Below, in pieces: positions 1 to 9,166 of a stretch of DNA of 64,000 nt; the stretch's first letter is position 1, and every line of letters starts with the position of its first letter. Source of the stretch: Actinorhabdospora filicis (lineage in GTDB: Bacteria; Actinomycetota; Actinomycetes; Mycobacteriales; Micromonosporaceae); the NCBI RefSeq assembly GCF_030269765.1, contig NZ_BSTX01000006.1:1-64000 (forward strand), read 5' to 3'. A model generated the notes under the pieces. It saw only the letters and a program-made list of their open reading frames with translations, was not told the origin of the DNA and did no database searches. A program made the translations under genes and the position numbers.

Positions 1-3
1 GAT

Positions 4-122
4 GTTTCGGTGGTCATGGCGAAGGGGAAACGCCCGGTCCCATTCCGAACCCGGAAGCTAAGCCCTTCAGCGCCGATGGTACTGCCCTGGGAACGGGGTG
101 GGAGAGTAGGACACCGCCGAAC
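4..122 (+). rRNA. rrf: 5S ribosomal RNA
   Basis: The sequence has the standard actinobacterial 5S layout: a 5' end GTTTCGGTGG that pairs with the 3' end CCGCCGAAC, the conserved CCATTCCGAACCCGGAAG loop, and the GGGAGAGTAGG segment. Length is about 119 nt, as expected. It is probably the last gene of an rrn operon whose 16S and 23S genes lie to the left of the window. Exact ends are set by pairing and may be off by one or two bases. Confidence 0.95.
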
Positions 123-131
123 ACTAACGTC

Positions 132-162
132 AAAGCCCCCCAGGCCCGGCCTGGGGGGCTTT
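132..162 (+). terminator. rrn operon terminator hairpin
   Basis: Perfect 13-bp arms (AAAGCCCCCCAGG and CCTGGGGGGCTTT) with a 5-nt loop, starting 10 nt after the 5S gene. The right arm ends in TTT. This is a strong intrinsic-type terminator for the ribosomal operon. Confidence 0.85.
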
Positions 163-385
163 CCCATACCCAGAAACAGTGGGGCCGCATTGGCTGGCCT
201 GTCGCGCTTCTTCGGGCTTCTCCCGCTTGGCTCGGCCCTCCATCCTCTGTGGTCGTGTGGGTTGGCGGCCGCGGCCTGCACGGGGCTTGTCGTGCCTGTC
301 TCTCTTGGCCCGGTCCCTTCCATCCCCACCCTGATCGTTCGGGTTGCCGGCCGCGGATCTCCCGTCGTTCGGCCTCGGCGACGGT

Positions 386-448
386 GAACGAGGAACCTGG
401 GGGTGTCAAGACGGAAGAGCTGTCTTGACACCCCCAGAACCCTCGTTC
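386..448. repeat. Long inverted repeat (27-bp arms) downstream of the 5S gene
   Basis: Arms at 386-412 and 422-448 are reverse complements apart from three bases (394-396 against 438-440), with a 9-nt loop. No gene covers it. It could be a second, bidirectional terminator between the rrn operon and the minus-strand gene at 726-1703, or a REP-like element. The rest of 163-725 shows no credible coding sequence or RNA gene. Confidence 0.6.
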
Positions 449-725
449 CAAAGACCCGTCAGGCCGCACGCCGAAAGATCCAGCTCTCGAAGGAAAGGTT
501 GTGCGGGGCCTCGTCTGTCGTGACGGGCAGGTTTGCAGGCTGCGGGTCAGATCAAGAGCCCTACCCTGCTACGCATCGCACCCGGCTTGTGACATCGTCC
601 CCGGACCTCGTCTCGGGCTGGCTAAACCCATCGCTGGCGTGCTTTGCCCGGCTCTTGCCTTCGTCTCGCGCTTGCTGCGCTTCAGGCTGCGCGCACATCA
701 CACCCGGGTGGTCATCCGTCACCGG

Positions 726-1703
726 CTAGGTTTGGCAGCCGCAGTCGGGGTGTGGTGTCCAGGTTTCTGGTTGGGTGATGCCCGTCGGGGTGATGTCGAT
801 GGTGGCGCCTATGAGTGGGCTTCTGCCGCCGTCGATGTGGGTGAGGATGTGGGCGGTCAGGATTCCCACTGCCATGGAGCGGACTGCTCGTTCCAGTAGT
901 TCCTCTTCGTTCCCGTTCCCGTTTCTGTTCCCGTCCTCGTTCCGGGTGCTGGTCGTGCTGGTGTCTTCTCCGAAGGTCGGGGGGATTGTGCCGGTGCCGC
1001 CTCGGTCGCGGCGGCGGAGTTCTACGCAGTTTCCGCAGGCTCCGTCGGGGGTGGTGGGGGTGACGAGGGGGCCTATGCGAACGATTCCGTCCATGCGGGT
1101 GACCACGAGGTAGGGGACGCCTCTTCTGCGGTAGCCGTAGGAGATCAGGCCGGCGGGCCTGGTGACGTCTACCAGGATGCTCAGGGATGGGCGGGGGCGT
1201 GCTTGTTTGCTGCGGGCTTGGGCTTGGGTGCGGGCGCCTGTTGCGGTTGTTCTTGTGCGGGTGAGGCCTGAGCCGGTGAGTTCGGTGAGGAGGGTGGTGA
1301 CGAGCTGCCCTTGTCCTTCTATGTCGATGGTGGCTTGTGCGCGGGTGCGCATGAGGTGGCCGGCGTTTGTTGTGGTGCCTCGGAGGGCCAGGGCGCGGCA
1401 TTCGGTGGTGAGGGGGCCGCCGGGGGTGGTGAGGGTGCGGGTGTCGACGAGGATTCCTTCTTCTTGGAGGACGGTGAGGAAGGCCTCGGCCTTTTCCGGG
1501 TCGGCGCCGTGGCGTTTGGCCTCCGAGCGGAAGCCTTTGGGGTCGCGGCCGGTGTCGAAGACGGTCAGGGCGGGGAAGAGTTTCGGGTCGGGGAGGACGA
1601 GGATCTTCGCTCGGTGCTCGTGGACGCCGAACTGGATCAGGGCCTCGCCGCGGCGGAAGCGGCGCATTCCGGGCACGAAGCGGAGAGTGGACATAACCGG
1701 CAT
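726..1703 (-). CDS. ThiF/TOMM cyclodehydratase-like protein (orphan)
   Basis: About 325 aa. The N-terminal part (residues about 10-80, with IQFGVHEHRAKIL) resembles the leader-binding domain of thiazole/oxazole-modified-microcin ThiF-like cyclodehydratase partners. The middle has the Rossmann-like segment of that family followed by RIGPLVTP and a C-x2-C pair (CGNC, about residue 219); the C-terminus ends in CGC, so four Cys could bind zinc. No YcaO protein, precursor peptide or other RiPP gene is visible nearby, so a RiPP role is not shown; many actinobacteria carry stand-alone homologues of unknown role. ATG at 1703 was chosen, with ATG at 1694 an alternative; neither has a clear ribosome site. 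It diverges from the cassette starting at 1764, leaving only 60 bp for both promoters. Family call is moderate, function unknown. Confidence 0.6.
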   Translation of the reverse strand: MPVMSTLRFVPGMRRFRRGEALIQFGVHEHRAKILVLPDPKLFPALTVFDTGRDPKGFRSEAKRHGADPEKAEAFLTVLQEEGILVDTRTLTTPGGPLTTECRALALRGTTTNAGHLMRTRAQATIDIEGQGQLVTTLLTELTGSGLTRTRTTATGARTQAQARSKQARPRPSLSILVDVTRPAGLISYGYRRRGVPYLVVTRMDGIVRIGPLVTPTTPDGACGNCVELRRRDRGGTGTIPPTFGEDTSTTSTRNEDGNRNGNGNEEELLERAVRSMAVGILTAHILTHIDGGRSPLIGATIDITPTGITQPETWTPHPDCGCQT

Positions 1704-1763
1704 GATGCACGACGTGAGCCGCGGCTGGTGACGGTGGGTTGTTCCATGCTCACTTAGTCCATT

Positions 1764-2450
1764 GTGGACGGTTGTTCGTGGTGGGGTGAGCTGGGCGTTC
1801 GAACTGGTGGGCGTAAGGGGTTCCGTGGCGGCGGTTGCGGTGTCGCACGGGTCCGGTATGAATATGCGATCACCGATCCTCTGTCGCTCGGGGCGCTTGG
1901 CGTCTCGGGGCGATGGACCGATGGCTGGAGGTCGAGGCGCGTGCAGCCGGAAGCGCCCGAGTACGAGCAGAGCAGTACCGCGAGGGTCTTGCCACCCGTG
2001 CAACCGCGGAAGTTGGCGAAGGTTCCTTTTGTGGAGCTGGCCGATGGGCGGTTGCAGGGGGTGGTGTCGAGTGGTTCGGACATCGCGCGGGTTTACGTCT
2101 CGTCGGTCGAGGCGGGCAGTCATGACTACAGCTGTTCCACCAACAACAATCGGCCGTGTGGTGGGGCGGGGTCCTATGGGACGTGCAAGCACGTCGACGC
2201 GCTGATCACCGAGGCCGTGGTGCAGTACGGATTGCGGCCGGTGGCGCGGTACCTGCGCGTCGAGTTGCCGGAGGAGGGTGAGCCGGGCGCGTGGGAGCTG
2301 CGGCGGGCGATGAACGGCACGCTGAACCGGACCGAGGCCGCGGTGGTCTTCAGCCGGTTCCTGCACCACCTGTCCTATCTGGAACTGCCGGTGAGCACGT
2401 CGCCGATGGTGGAACTGAACTGGTTCCCGGCCGCGGGGGTGACCGCGTGA
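1764..2450 (+). CDS. SWIM-type zinc finger protein
   Basis: About 228 aa from a GTG start. The diagnostic part is a Cys-rich block at about residues 122-143 (C-S-T-N-N-N-R-P-C followed after 8 residues by C-K-H), matching the Cys/Cys/Cys-His pattern of SWIM fingers, which bind nucleic acids or proteins. It is the first gene of a tight five-gene set; its stop TGA shares one base with the next ATG. The first 25-30 residues look low-complexity and coding from a later start is possible, but no better in-frame start with a ribosome site was found. Homologues sit beside MoxR/vWA genes in many actinobacteria. The role within the cassette is not established. Confidence 0.7.
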   Translation: MDGCSWWGELGVRTGGRKGFRGGGCGVARVRYEYAITDPLSLGALGVSGRWTDGWRSRRVQPEAPEYEQSSTARVLPPVQPRKLAKVPFVELADGRLQGVVSSGSDIARVYVSSVEAGSHDYSCSTNNNRPCGGAGSYGTCKHVDALITEAVVQYGLRPVARYLRVELPEEGEPGAWELRRAMNGTLNRTEAAVVFSRFLHHLSYLELPVSTSPMVELNWFPAAGVTA

Positions 2451-3823
2451 TGCTGGGGACGCACGTTTCGGCGCTGCTGGGCGCTGAGAGCGCCGGCGCG
2501 GTTGAGGCGCTGGAGCTCGTCGACGGGTTCGACGCGACGCTGGTGCACGGGCTGGCGCGGCTGGACGCCGAGCGGGCCGGGGCCGTGACGGCGCTGGCGG
2601 GCGCGTTCGCGGCCTCGCCGCTGGGCGAGCGGGTCGCCGAGGCGGCGGCGAAGGTGACCGCGGGCGCGGTGGCCGAGGACGCGCTGATCGCGCTGGCGGG
2701 CGCCAGGACGGCGCTGCTGGGCGCGGTCCACGACGACCTGATCGCCACCCTGGACGCGGCGATCGGCCGCGAGCGGGCCGCGTGGGCGGGCGAGAACGGC
2801 AAGGCCGGCGAGGCCGACAACCTGCTCTCGGGCTGCCGGGCGTGGCTGGCGGAACTGGCCATCGCCGGATGGCGGGGCGTGGAGAGCGACCTGGTCTCCG
2901 GTGGGAGCCAGGCGGTCGAGGCGCTGTACGCGAAGCCGGACCGGCGGGGCTTGGCGGTGCTGCTCGACGGGCTGGCCGCCGAGCTGACCGCGGGCAGTCC
3001 ACTGTCGACGATGGCGCCGCTGCCGTCGCGGCGGTGGGCGGACCTGTGGGCGCGCGGGATGATGCTCTCGGCCGCCGATTCCCTTCCGGGCGAGCCCGAA
3101 GAGGTCAGCGGGCGGTTGCTGGTGCTGGGCCTGGAACTCCAGGAGCACGCCACGGTCGTGCGGGCGCAGATCCACGGCGTCCTGGAGACCGCCGCCGGTA
3201 AGCGGCTGGTGCGCACCGGGGTCGCGGCGGGCAAGACCGACACGATCGTCGGGCCGCAGGTGTGGAGCCTGCTGGCGGGCTTCCCGGTGCTGCTGGGCGC
3301 GGTCGCCGAGAAGAAGGCGCTGGAGCTGACCGGGATGACGCTGCTGCCCGGCGGTGACCTGGTGTGGGACGAGGAGAAGGCCAAGCCGGGCGAGGCCGTC
3401 GATCCGTTCGCCACCGCGCGTCTGCAGCTCGGTGAGGCGGTGGCGCCCTCGGCGGCGCCGCTGGAGCGGCACCCGGTCCGCATCGCCGAACCGGTGTTCC
3501 TCCAGGGCTACGGGCACGCGGCGGGCGCGTTCGTCATCGACGGGCACGAGCTTCCGGTCGCCCTCGACCGCCTGCCCACGGCCGGACCCCTCACGGCCGC
3601 GCTGGTGGCGTCCTCGACCGAGTGTGTGGGCCTGCTGCGGTGGGACGGGCGGTGGTTCCTGCAGCCGCTGGCGGTGCGGGCGACGGTGAAGAAGGCGACC
3701 GTCGACGTCCACATCGGCGACTGGGCGATGGGGCCGACCGACCCGAAGGTCGCCAAGGCCCTCGCCAAGGCCGACGCGGTGGCGGTGCTGCGCGAACGCG
3801 CGGGACGGTTGCTGCGCAAATGA
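2450..3823 (+). CDS. Conserved protein of the MoxR/vWA cassette, function unknown
   Basis: 457 aa, starting at the ATG that overlaps the stop of the SWIM gene and ending in an ATGA overlap (3820-3823) with the vWA gene, so translation is coupled on both sides. I recognise no named domain. The N-terminal 150 residues are rich in Ala/Leu/Glu and predicted helical; the C-terminal third is more beta-like, with Gly and aromatic residues (for example QGYGHAAGAF). No signal peptide or membrane segment is visible, so it is probably cytoplasmic. Its position between the SWIM protein and the vWA protein suggests a scaffold or adaptor for the ATPase-vWA pair; that is inference from context only. Confidence 0.8.
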   Translation: MLGTHVSALLGAESAGAVEALELVDGFDATLVHGLARLDAERAGAVTALAGAFAASPLGERVAEAAAKVTAGAVAEDALIALAGARTALLGAVHDDLIATLDAAIGRERAAWAGENGKAGEADNLLSGCRAWLAELAIAGWRGVESDLVSGGSQAVEALYAKPDRRGLAVLLDGLAAELTAGSPLSTMAPLPSRRWADLWARGMMLSAADSLPGEPEEVSGRLLVLGLELQEHATVVRAQIHGVLETAAGKRLVRTGVAAGKTDTIVGPQVWSLLAGFPVLLGAVAEKKALELTGMTLLPGGDLVWDEEKAKPGEAVDPFATARLQLGEAVAPSAAPLERHPVRIAEPVFLQGYGHAAGAFVIDGHELPVALDRLPTAGPLTAALVASSTECVGLLRWDGRWFLQPLAVRATVKKATVDVHIGDWAMGPTDPKVAKALAKADAVAVLRERAGRLLRK

Positions 3824-5211
3824 CCGAGGAGTTCACCACCAACGCCGACGCCAACCGGCGCCAGGTCCTCTACTGGCGGCTCATGTCGCGGCTGTTCTCC
3901 GCCGACGAGCAGCCGAGCCTGGAGACGGCGAGCATGGCGATCGTCGACGACATCGGGCTGCCCCCGGCGCTGCTGGACCCGGGCGTGTCCATGAACAACC
4001 TCATGCAGCGCTTCCCGGAACTCGACGGCGCCTTCGACGGGCTCCTGGCGCCGCCGCCGGACGACCAGGCCGTGCCCGAGGGCGAGATCGGCGCCGAGGA
4101 GGTCCGGCGGGCCGCGCTGGTCTCCAAGCTGCTGATCAACGTGTTCTGCACCGGGCAGGGCAATGTCACCGCCCAGCAGCTGTCGGACTGGCAGGCCGAC
4201 GCGGGCTGGTTCCGCCGGGCCGCCGGGCGGGGCGGCGCGTCGGGCGGTTCGTCCGGCGGCGGTGAGGGCGGTGGGCGGCAGGCCGGGACGGGCTCGGGCG
4301 GTGGCCCCTCGTTCGGGGACGCCGACGTGAACGCCGCGCTGAACGCCATCGAGGGCGACCTGGTGAGCCGGATGCGGCTGCGCGAGGTCCTCGCCGATCC
4401 GAACCTGGCGCGGCAGCTCACGCCGTCGATGTCGCTGATCGAGCAGCTGCTGCGGGACAAGTCGAACCTGTCCGGGGTGGCCCTGGCCAACGCCAAGAAG
4501 CTCATCAAGCGCTTCGTGGACGAGGTCGCCGAGGTCCTCAAGACGCAGGTGGAGAAGACCACCGTGGGCGTCATCGACCGCTCGGTGCCGCCCAAGCGGG
4601 TCTTCCGCAACCTCGACCTGGAACGCACCATCTGGAAGAACCTGACCAACTGGAGCCCCGAGGACGAGCGGCTCTACGTCGACAAGCTCTTCTACAAGCG
4701 GACCGCCAGGCGCACCACCCCGGCGCGGCTGATCGTGGTCGTCGACCAGTCGGGGTCCATGGTGGACTCGATGGTCAACTGCACCATCCTGGCCTCCATC
4801 TTCGCCGGGCTGCCCAAGGTCGACGTGCACCTGATCGCCTACGACACCACGGCCATCGACCTTACCCCGTGGGTGGGCGACCCGTTCGAGACGCTGCTGC
4901 GCACCAACCTCGGCGGCGGCACCGACGGGACCGTCGCGCTGGAGCTGGCCAAGCCGAAGGTGGAGTCCCCGAAGGACACCGTCGTGGTCTGGATCTCCGA
5001 CTACTACGAGTGGAAGACCGAGGAGCTGTGGCGCGAGTTCGAGGCGCTGCACCGCTCGGGCGTCCGCTTCATCCCCGTCGGCTCGGTGACCAGCGGCGGC
5101 GCCGGTGTGGTCAACCCCTGGTTCCGGCAGAAGTTCAAGGACCTCGGCACGCCCGTGCTGTCCGGTCGCATCAAGAAGCTCGTGTTCGAACTCAAGAAGT
5201 TCCTCACCTAG
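3820..5211 (+). CDS. von Willebrand factor A domain protein
   Basis: 463 aa. The C-terminal half is a vWA domain with a full MIDAS metal site: D-Q-S-G-S (DxSxS, about residue 308), a Thr in GGGTDG and an Asp in WISDYYE. The N-terminal half is helical, broken by a Gly/Ser-rich linker at about residues 135-165. vWA proteins paired with MoxR ATPases bind Mg-dependent partners and act in assembly, remodelling or metal insertion. The start overlaps the previous gene by 4 bp (ATGA) and the MoxR gene follows 15 bp downstream, so the two products are very likely made in fixed ratio and work together in the cytoplasm. Confidence 0.9.
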   Translation: MTEEFTTNADANRRQVLYWRLMSRLFSADEQPSLETASMAIVDDIGLPPALLDPGVSMNNLMQRFPELDGAFDGLLAPPPDDQAVPEGEIGAEEVRRAALVSKLLINVFCTGQGNVTAQQLSDWQADAGWFRRAAGRGGASGGSSGGGEGGGRQAGTGSGGGPSFGDADVNAALNAIEGDLVSRMRLREVLADPNLARQLTPSMSLIEQLLRDKSNLSGVALANAKKLIKRFVDEVAEVLKTQVEKTTVGVIDRSVPPKRVFRNLDLERTIWKNLTNWSPEDERLYVDKLFYKRTARRTTPARLIVVVDQSGSMVDSMVNCTILASIFAGLPKVDVHLIAYDTTAIDLTPWVGDPFETLLRTNLGGGTDGTVALELAKPKVESPKDTVVVWISDYYEWKTEELWREFEALHRSGVRFIPVGSVTSGGAGVVNPWFRQKFKDLGTPVLSGRIKKLVFELKKFLT

Positions 5212-5226
5212 GAGAAGACGAAGCAC

Positions 5227-6342
5227 ATGACCGAAGAACTGCTGCGCGCCCCCGCCGAGGTGAAGTACGCCGAGGAGCTGGCCTGGCTGGAGTCCGTCGA
5301 CGACGGCCCCAAGCCCTTCTCCTGGCGGCTGAGCCCCAAGATGGTGCGGCTGTTCATCCTGGGCTCCGAGCGCGCCGACGGGCTCGACCGCGAGATCGGG
5401 CAGAAATGGTTCGGTGACCGCAGTTTCGTCGAGCGGGCCATCGTCACCCTCGCCTCCGACCGGGGCCTGCTGCTGATCGGCGACCCGGGCACCGGCAAGA
5501 GCTGGCTGGCCGAGCTGCTGTCCGCCGCGATCTGCCGCAACTCCACCCTCGTCGTCCAGGGCACCGCCGGAACCACCGAGGACCACATCAAGTACTCCTG
5601 GAACGTCTCCATGGTCATCGCCAAGGGACAGTCGCGGGACTCGATGATCCCCTCGCCGATCATGACCGCGATGGAGCAGGGCGTCATCGGCCGCTTCGAG
5701 GAGCTGACCCGCTCCACCAGCGACGTCCAGGACGCGCTCATCTCGATCCTGTCGGAGAAGTACGTCTCGATCCCCGAGCTCGACGACGACAACATCGTCT
5801 TCGCCAAGCCCGGCTTCTCGATCATCGCCACCGCCAACAGCCGCGACAAGGGCGTCAACGACCTGTCCTCGGCTCTCAAGCGGCGCTTCAACTTCGTGAA
5901 GATCCCGGTGGTGTCGAACAAGAAGAGCGAGACCGAGATCGTCCGCTACCGCACCGAGGAACTGCTGCGGCGGCACCAGATCGAGCTCGACGTCCCGCCG
6001 ACGCTGCTGGACATCCTCCTGCAGAGCTTCGCCGACCTGCGTAAGGCCGCGGCCTCGGCCGGCAGCGATGACGAGAAGCTGGAGTCGGCGCTGTCGACCG
6101 CCGAGCAGATCGGCGTCCTGGAGGACGCGATCCTGCACAGCCAGTTCTTCGGCGACAAGACGCTGCGCGCGGCGACCCTGGCCAGTTCGCTGGTCGGCTC
6201 GCTCGTCCGCCGCCAGCCGGAGGACCTGGCCATCTTCAACAAGTACCTGCACGGCGTGGTCGAGCCGCGCGCGAAGAAGGACGGCGGGGACTGGGACGGG
6301 TTCCTCGACGGCGGCCGTCAGGCGATCTCGACACTGTCATGA
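5227..6342 (+). CDS. MoxR-family AAA+ ATPase
   Basis: 371 aa with Walker A GDPGTGKS at about residues 86-93, a Walker B-like segment GRFEELTR, sensor-1 ATANSRD, and an arginine-rich RRFNF after it, as in MoxR/dynein-related AAA+ proteins. A good ribosome site (AGGAG) lies before the ATG. MoxR ATPases act as chaperones that remodel targets together with vWA proteins, and the vWA gene is directly upstream. The stop overlaps the next ATG by 4 bp. Within the cassette it is the probable energy-coupling component. Confidence 0.92.
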   Translation: MTEELLRAPAEVKYAEELAWLESVDDGPKPFSWRLSPKMVRLFILGSERADGLDREIGQKWFGDRSFVERAIVTLASDRGLLLIGDPGTGKSWLAELLSAAICRNSTLVVQGTAGTTEDHIKYSWNVSMVIAKGQSRDSMIPSPIMTAMEQGVIGRFEELTRSTSDVQDALISILSEKYVSIPELDDDNIVFAKPGFSIIATANSRDKGVNDLSSALKRRFNFVKIPVVSNKKSETEIVRYRTEELLRRHQIELDVPPTLLDILLQSFADLRKAAASAGSDDEKLESALSTAEQIGVLEDAILHSQFFGDKTLRAATLASSLVGSLVRRQPEDLAIFNKYLHGVVEPRAKKDGGDWDGFLDGGRQAISTLS

Positions 6343-9104
6343 CCCAGACTTTCACGGCACTCCGCGATCAGCTGCTCGGCGCGGCCGAGGCGTTCACCGA
6401 GGATCCCCGATCGGTCTCGGGGATCCTGTCGGGGATCGTCGAGGACGTCGACCGGGCGCTGACCGAGAAGCTGGAGATCTTCCCCGTCTGCCACCACTCG
6501 CCGGCCTCGGCGCTGGCGATGGCGCGCAGGCTGCGGGAGAAGCGTCCCAGTGTCATCTACCTGGAGCTGTGCGAGGACCTGCGGCCCATCCTGGGCGAGC
6601 TGCGCAACTGCCGCCTGCCGGTGGCGCTGCAGGCCTTCGCCAGCGACCTCGACGGGTTCCCGCCCGGCGCGGGTCCCCTGAGCGTCGTGGCGCCGGTGAC
6701 GGAGTCCTCGGCGGAGTACCAGGCGATCGCCTACGCCCTCGACAATCCCGACGTCGAGCTGGTGCTGGTCGACCGCTCGGTCGACCACGTCTTCCAGTGG
6801 TCGCCGGAACTGAAGCCGGAGAAGCCCTCCGCCGACGTCGACGACCCCGAAGAGGCCGCGATGCACGGCGAGAGCGTCGGCATCGAGATCGGCGACCTGC
6901 GGCCCGGCTTCGCCGAGCTGGAGGAGCACCTCGTCCACCACGGCAAGGTGCGCCACTGGTCGGAGTGGTGGGACCAGTACGTCGAGCAGCCCCTCGTGGA
7001 CGCCGACTACGACTCCTACCGCCAGGTCATGGTCCTCATCGGCAGCCTGTTCCGCCGCCTGCGGCCCAGTGACCGGGCCAAGGAGGACCGGGACGAGGAC
7101 CGCGAGCGCTACATGTGGACGCGGATGCGGCAGCACCTGGCGTCCAGCGGCGCCGACCCCGAGCGCGTCATGTACGTGTGCGGGGCCTTCCACGCCGCCA
7201 GCCGGGTCGCCGAGTTCGGCCTGGACGGGGCCGACACCTTCGAGATCACCGACCGCACCGCCACGAAGTGGCTGTACGGGCTGATTCCGTCGAGCCACTC
7301 GGCGATCGAGGCGCAGTTCGGGCTCGCCCCGGGTTCGGTGTCGATCGCCTCGGCGACGTGGGAGAAGGCGGTCCGGGCGGGGGCGGCGAAGCCGTTCCGG
7401 CTGGCCGGGCAGAAGGGCGGCAAGAAGCCGGCGAAGGCGGCCAAGGCGGTCGCGCCGAAGCCGCCGGAGGCCGTCACCGACAAGCTGAGCGGGTTCCTGG
7501 CGGCGCCCTCGGCGCTGGCGGTGTTGGACGAGGACGAGCTGCGCGGGTGGTGCGTGGACATCGTCCGGCTCGCCCGCAGGCACGGTTACCTGGCCAGCAC
7601 CGCCGACGCGATCGCGGTCTACGAGACCTCGATCCTGCTGGCGGGGATGCGCAACCGGTCGCGGCCGACGCCCTACGACTTCCAGGACGCCGCGGTCACG
7701 TGCATCGAGAAGGACGCGGTGCCGGGCCGCCGCGACGTGCGCAGGCTCTGCGAGATCCTGCTGGGCGGCGACCGGGTCGGGCAGGTCGGCTACGACTCGC
7801 TGCCGCCGCTGGCGCGGGACGTCCTGGACCGGCTGGCGCCGCTGGGGCTGGACCTGGAGAAGCGCACGCTCCAGCGGGCGCTGATGGACCTGGACGCCAA
7901 GCCGGAGCTGCGGGCGTGCTCGCGGGTTTTGTGGATGCTGCGGTATCTGCTGCCCGAGGGCGCGCTCAAGCCGATCATGGGCAGCAAGGAGCTGGGCAAG
8001 CGGTCCATCCAGGAGAGCTGGGACCTGTGGATCGGGCGGGAGCAGCGCGCGCTGATCGAGCTCGGCTACGAGGGCGTGACGCTGGAGCAGGTCTTCGAGC
8101 TGCGGTTGCGCAAGTCGGTGTGGGACGCCAAGGCCACCGCCTCCGACGCGCTGCGGGCGGTGGAGGACTCGATCCTCTACCTGGACAACCCGCGTTTCAC
8201 CGAGGAGCTCGGTGAGCGGGCGGTGGAGCTGCTGTCGGCGGAGCGCACCGTCGATGACGCGCCGGAGGTCCTCAAGCGCGTCCGGCGGCTGCTGGCCTAC
8301 TACCGGGCCAACGAGCCGGCGCTGCCGCGCTGGACCGAGCTGTTCGTGACGGGCGGCTACGGGCACTACTGCACGCTGCTGCCGACGGCGTTCTCCGATG
8401 AGGACAGCGGGGTGCGGCAGGTCGCGGCGATGCTGGGTTTCCTGTTCACGCTGGAGAACCTGGCGCTGTCGCTGGGTTGCGACCGGGCGCAGCTGGAGCT
8501 GGCGGTGCGGCAGTCGCATCCGGAGGCGCCGGGCAAGGTGGCGCTGCTTTGGGCGGCGCACACGCAGATCGGCGTGCTCACCATTGCCGACCTGCGCGAG
8601 CGGTGCGCCGACATGCTGTCGAATCCGCTGGTGATCCCGACGTTCCCGCAGTACCTGAGCGGGTTCATCCAGGCGCTGGACCCGGTCCCGCCGCTGGCCG
8701 GGTTCGTGGTGGAGCTGCTGTCGGGGGCGTTCGCGAAGCTGCCCGACGCGGTGTTGCTGCCGTGGCTGCCGACGCTGATCACGACGCTGAAGAAGGAGGC
8801 CGCCGAGTACATCCCGATGCTGGCCCGCGAGGCCGGGCGGATGTTCCCGGGCACGCTCCCGGCGGTGGACGCGTGGACGCCCCCGTGGGTGGGCCGCGCC
8901 GAGCCGGTGGCGGCGGTCGGCGCCGTCCCGGCGGGACCGGTGGCGGCGTTCCTGGCGGGGCGTCCGGAGTCGGCCGACGCGGTGGCGGCGCTGCTGGGCT
9001 GCCCGCCGGGCTGGCGCGAGGCCGGGCCGGGCGCGGGCGCGGCCGGTGAGCTGGTGGCGTCCCACCCGGCGACGGTGGAGGCCGTGGCCGCGCTGATCGC
9101 CTGA
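6339..9104 (+). CDS. DUF5682 family protein (TraB/ChaN/EreA-like N-terminus)
   Basis: 921 aa, overlapping the MoxR gene by 4 bp. The N-terminal third has FPVCHHSPAS (about residue 47), an IYLELCEDL strand and YVCGAFHAASR (about residue 280); paired His-containing motifs like these mark the TraB/ChaN/erythromycin-esterase superfamily, which includes hydrolases and possible metal-binding enzymes. A Lys/Ala/Pro-rich linker around residues 345-375 leads to a long alpha-helical C-terminal region that may form a repeat scaffold. It closes the cassette and is followed by a strong terminator. It could be the effector or client of the MoxR/vWA machine; no catalytic activity has been shown from sequence. 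Confidence 0.8.
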   Translation: MTQTFTALRDQLLGAAEAFTEDPRSVSGILSGIVEDVDRALTEKLEIFPVCHHSPASALAMARRLREKRPSVIYLELCEDLRPILGELRNCRLPVALQAFASDLDGFPPGAGPLSVVAPVTESSAEYQAIAYALDNPDVELVLVDRSVDHVFQWSPELKPEKPSADVDDPEEAAMHGESVGIEIGDLRPGFAELEEHLVHHGKVRHWSEWWDQYVEQPLVDADYDSYRQVMVLIGSLFRRLRPSDRAKEDRDEDRERYMWTRMRQHLASSGADPERVMYVCGAFHAASRVAEFGLDGADTFEITDRTATKWLYGLIPSSHSAIEAQFGLAPGSVSIASATWEKAVRAGAAKPFRLAGQKGGKKPAKAAKAVAPKPPEAVTDKLSGFLAAPSALAVLDEDELRGWCVDIVRLARRHGYLASTADAIAVYETSILLAGMRNRSRPTPYDFQDAAVTCIEKDAVPGRRDVRRLCEILLGGDRVGQVGYDSLPPLARDVLDRLAPLGLDLEKRTLQRALMDLDAKPELRACSRVLWMLRYLLPEGALKPIMGSKELGKRSIQESWDLWIGREQRALIELGYEGVTLEQVFELRLRKSVWDAKATASDALRAVEDSILYLDNPRFTEELGERAVELLSAERTVDDAPEVLKRVRRLLAYYRANEPALPRWTELFVTGGYGHYCTLLPTAFSDEDSGVRQVAAMLGFLFTLENLALSLGCDRAQLELAVRQSHPEAPGKVALLWAAHTQIGVLTIADLRERCADMLSNPLVIPTFPQYLSGFIQALDPVPPLAGFVVELLSGAFAKLPDAVLLPWLPTLITTLKKEAAEYIPMLAREAGRMFPGTLPAVDAWTPPWVGRAEPVAAVGAVPAGPVAAFLAGRPESADAVAALLGCPPGWREAGPGAGAAGELVASHPATVEAVAALIA

Positions 9105-9111
9105 CATGACG

Positions 9112-9152
9112 ACGGCGGCCGCTCCCCTCGCGAGAGGGGGAGCGGCCGCCGT
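9112..9152. terminator. Bidirectional terminator between convergent genes
   Basis: Arms ACGGCGGCCGCTCCCCT (9112-9128) and its near-perfect complement ending at 9152 flank a short loop. It lies between the DUF5682 gene and the convergent permease gene and can serve both. Confidence 0.8.
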
Positions 9153-9166
9153 TTCGCGTGCCCGGG

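Noticed and set aside
163..725. Reading frames between the 5S gene and the ThiF-like gene
   Set aside because: No family, poor codon usage, and they cross the terminator or the long hairpin.
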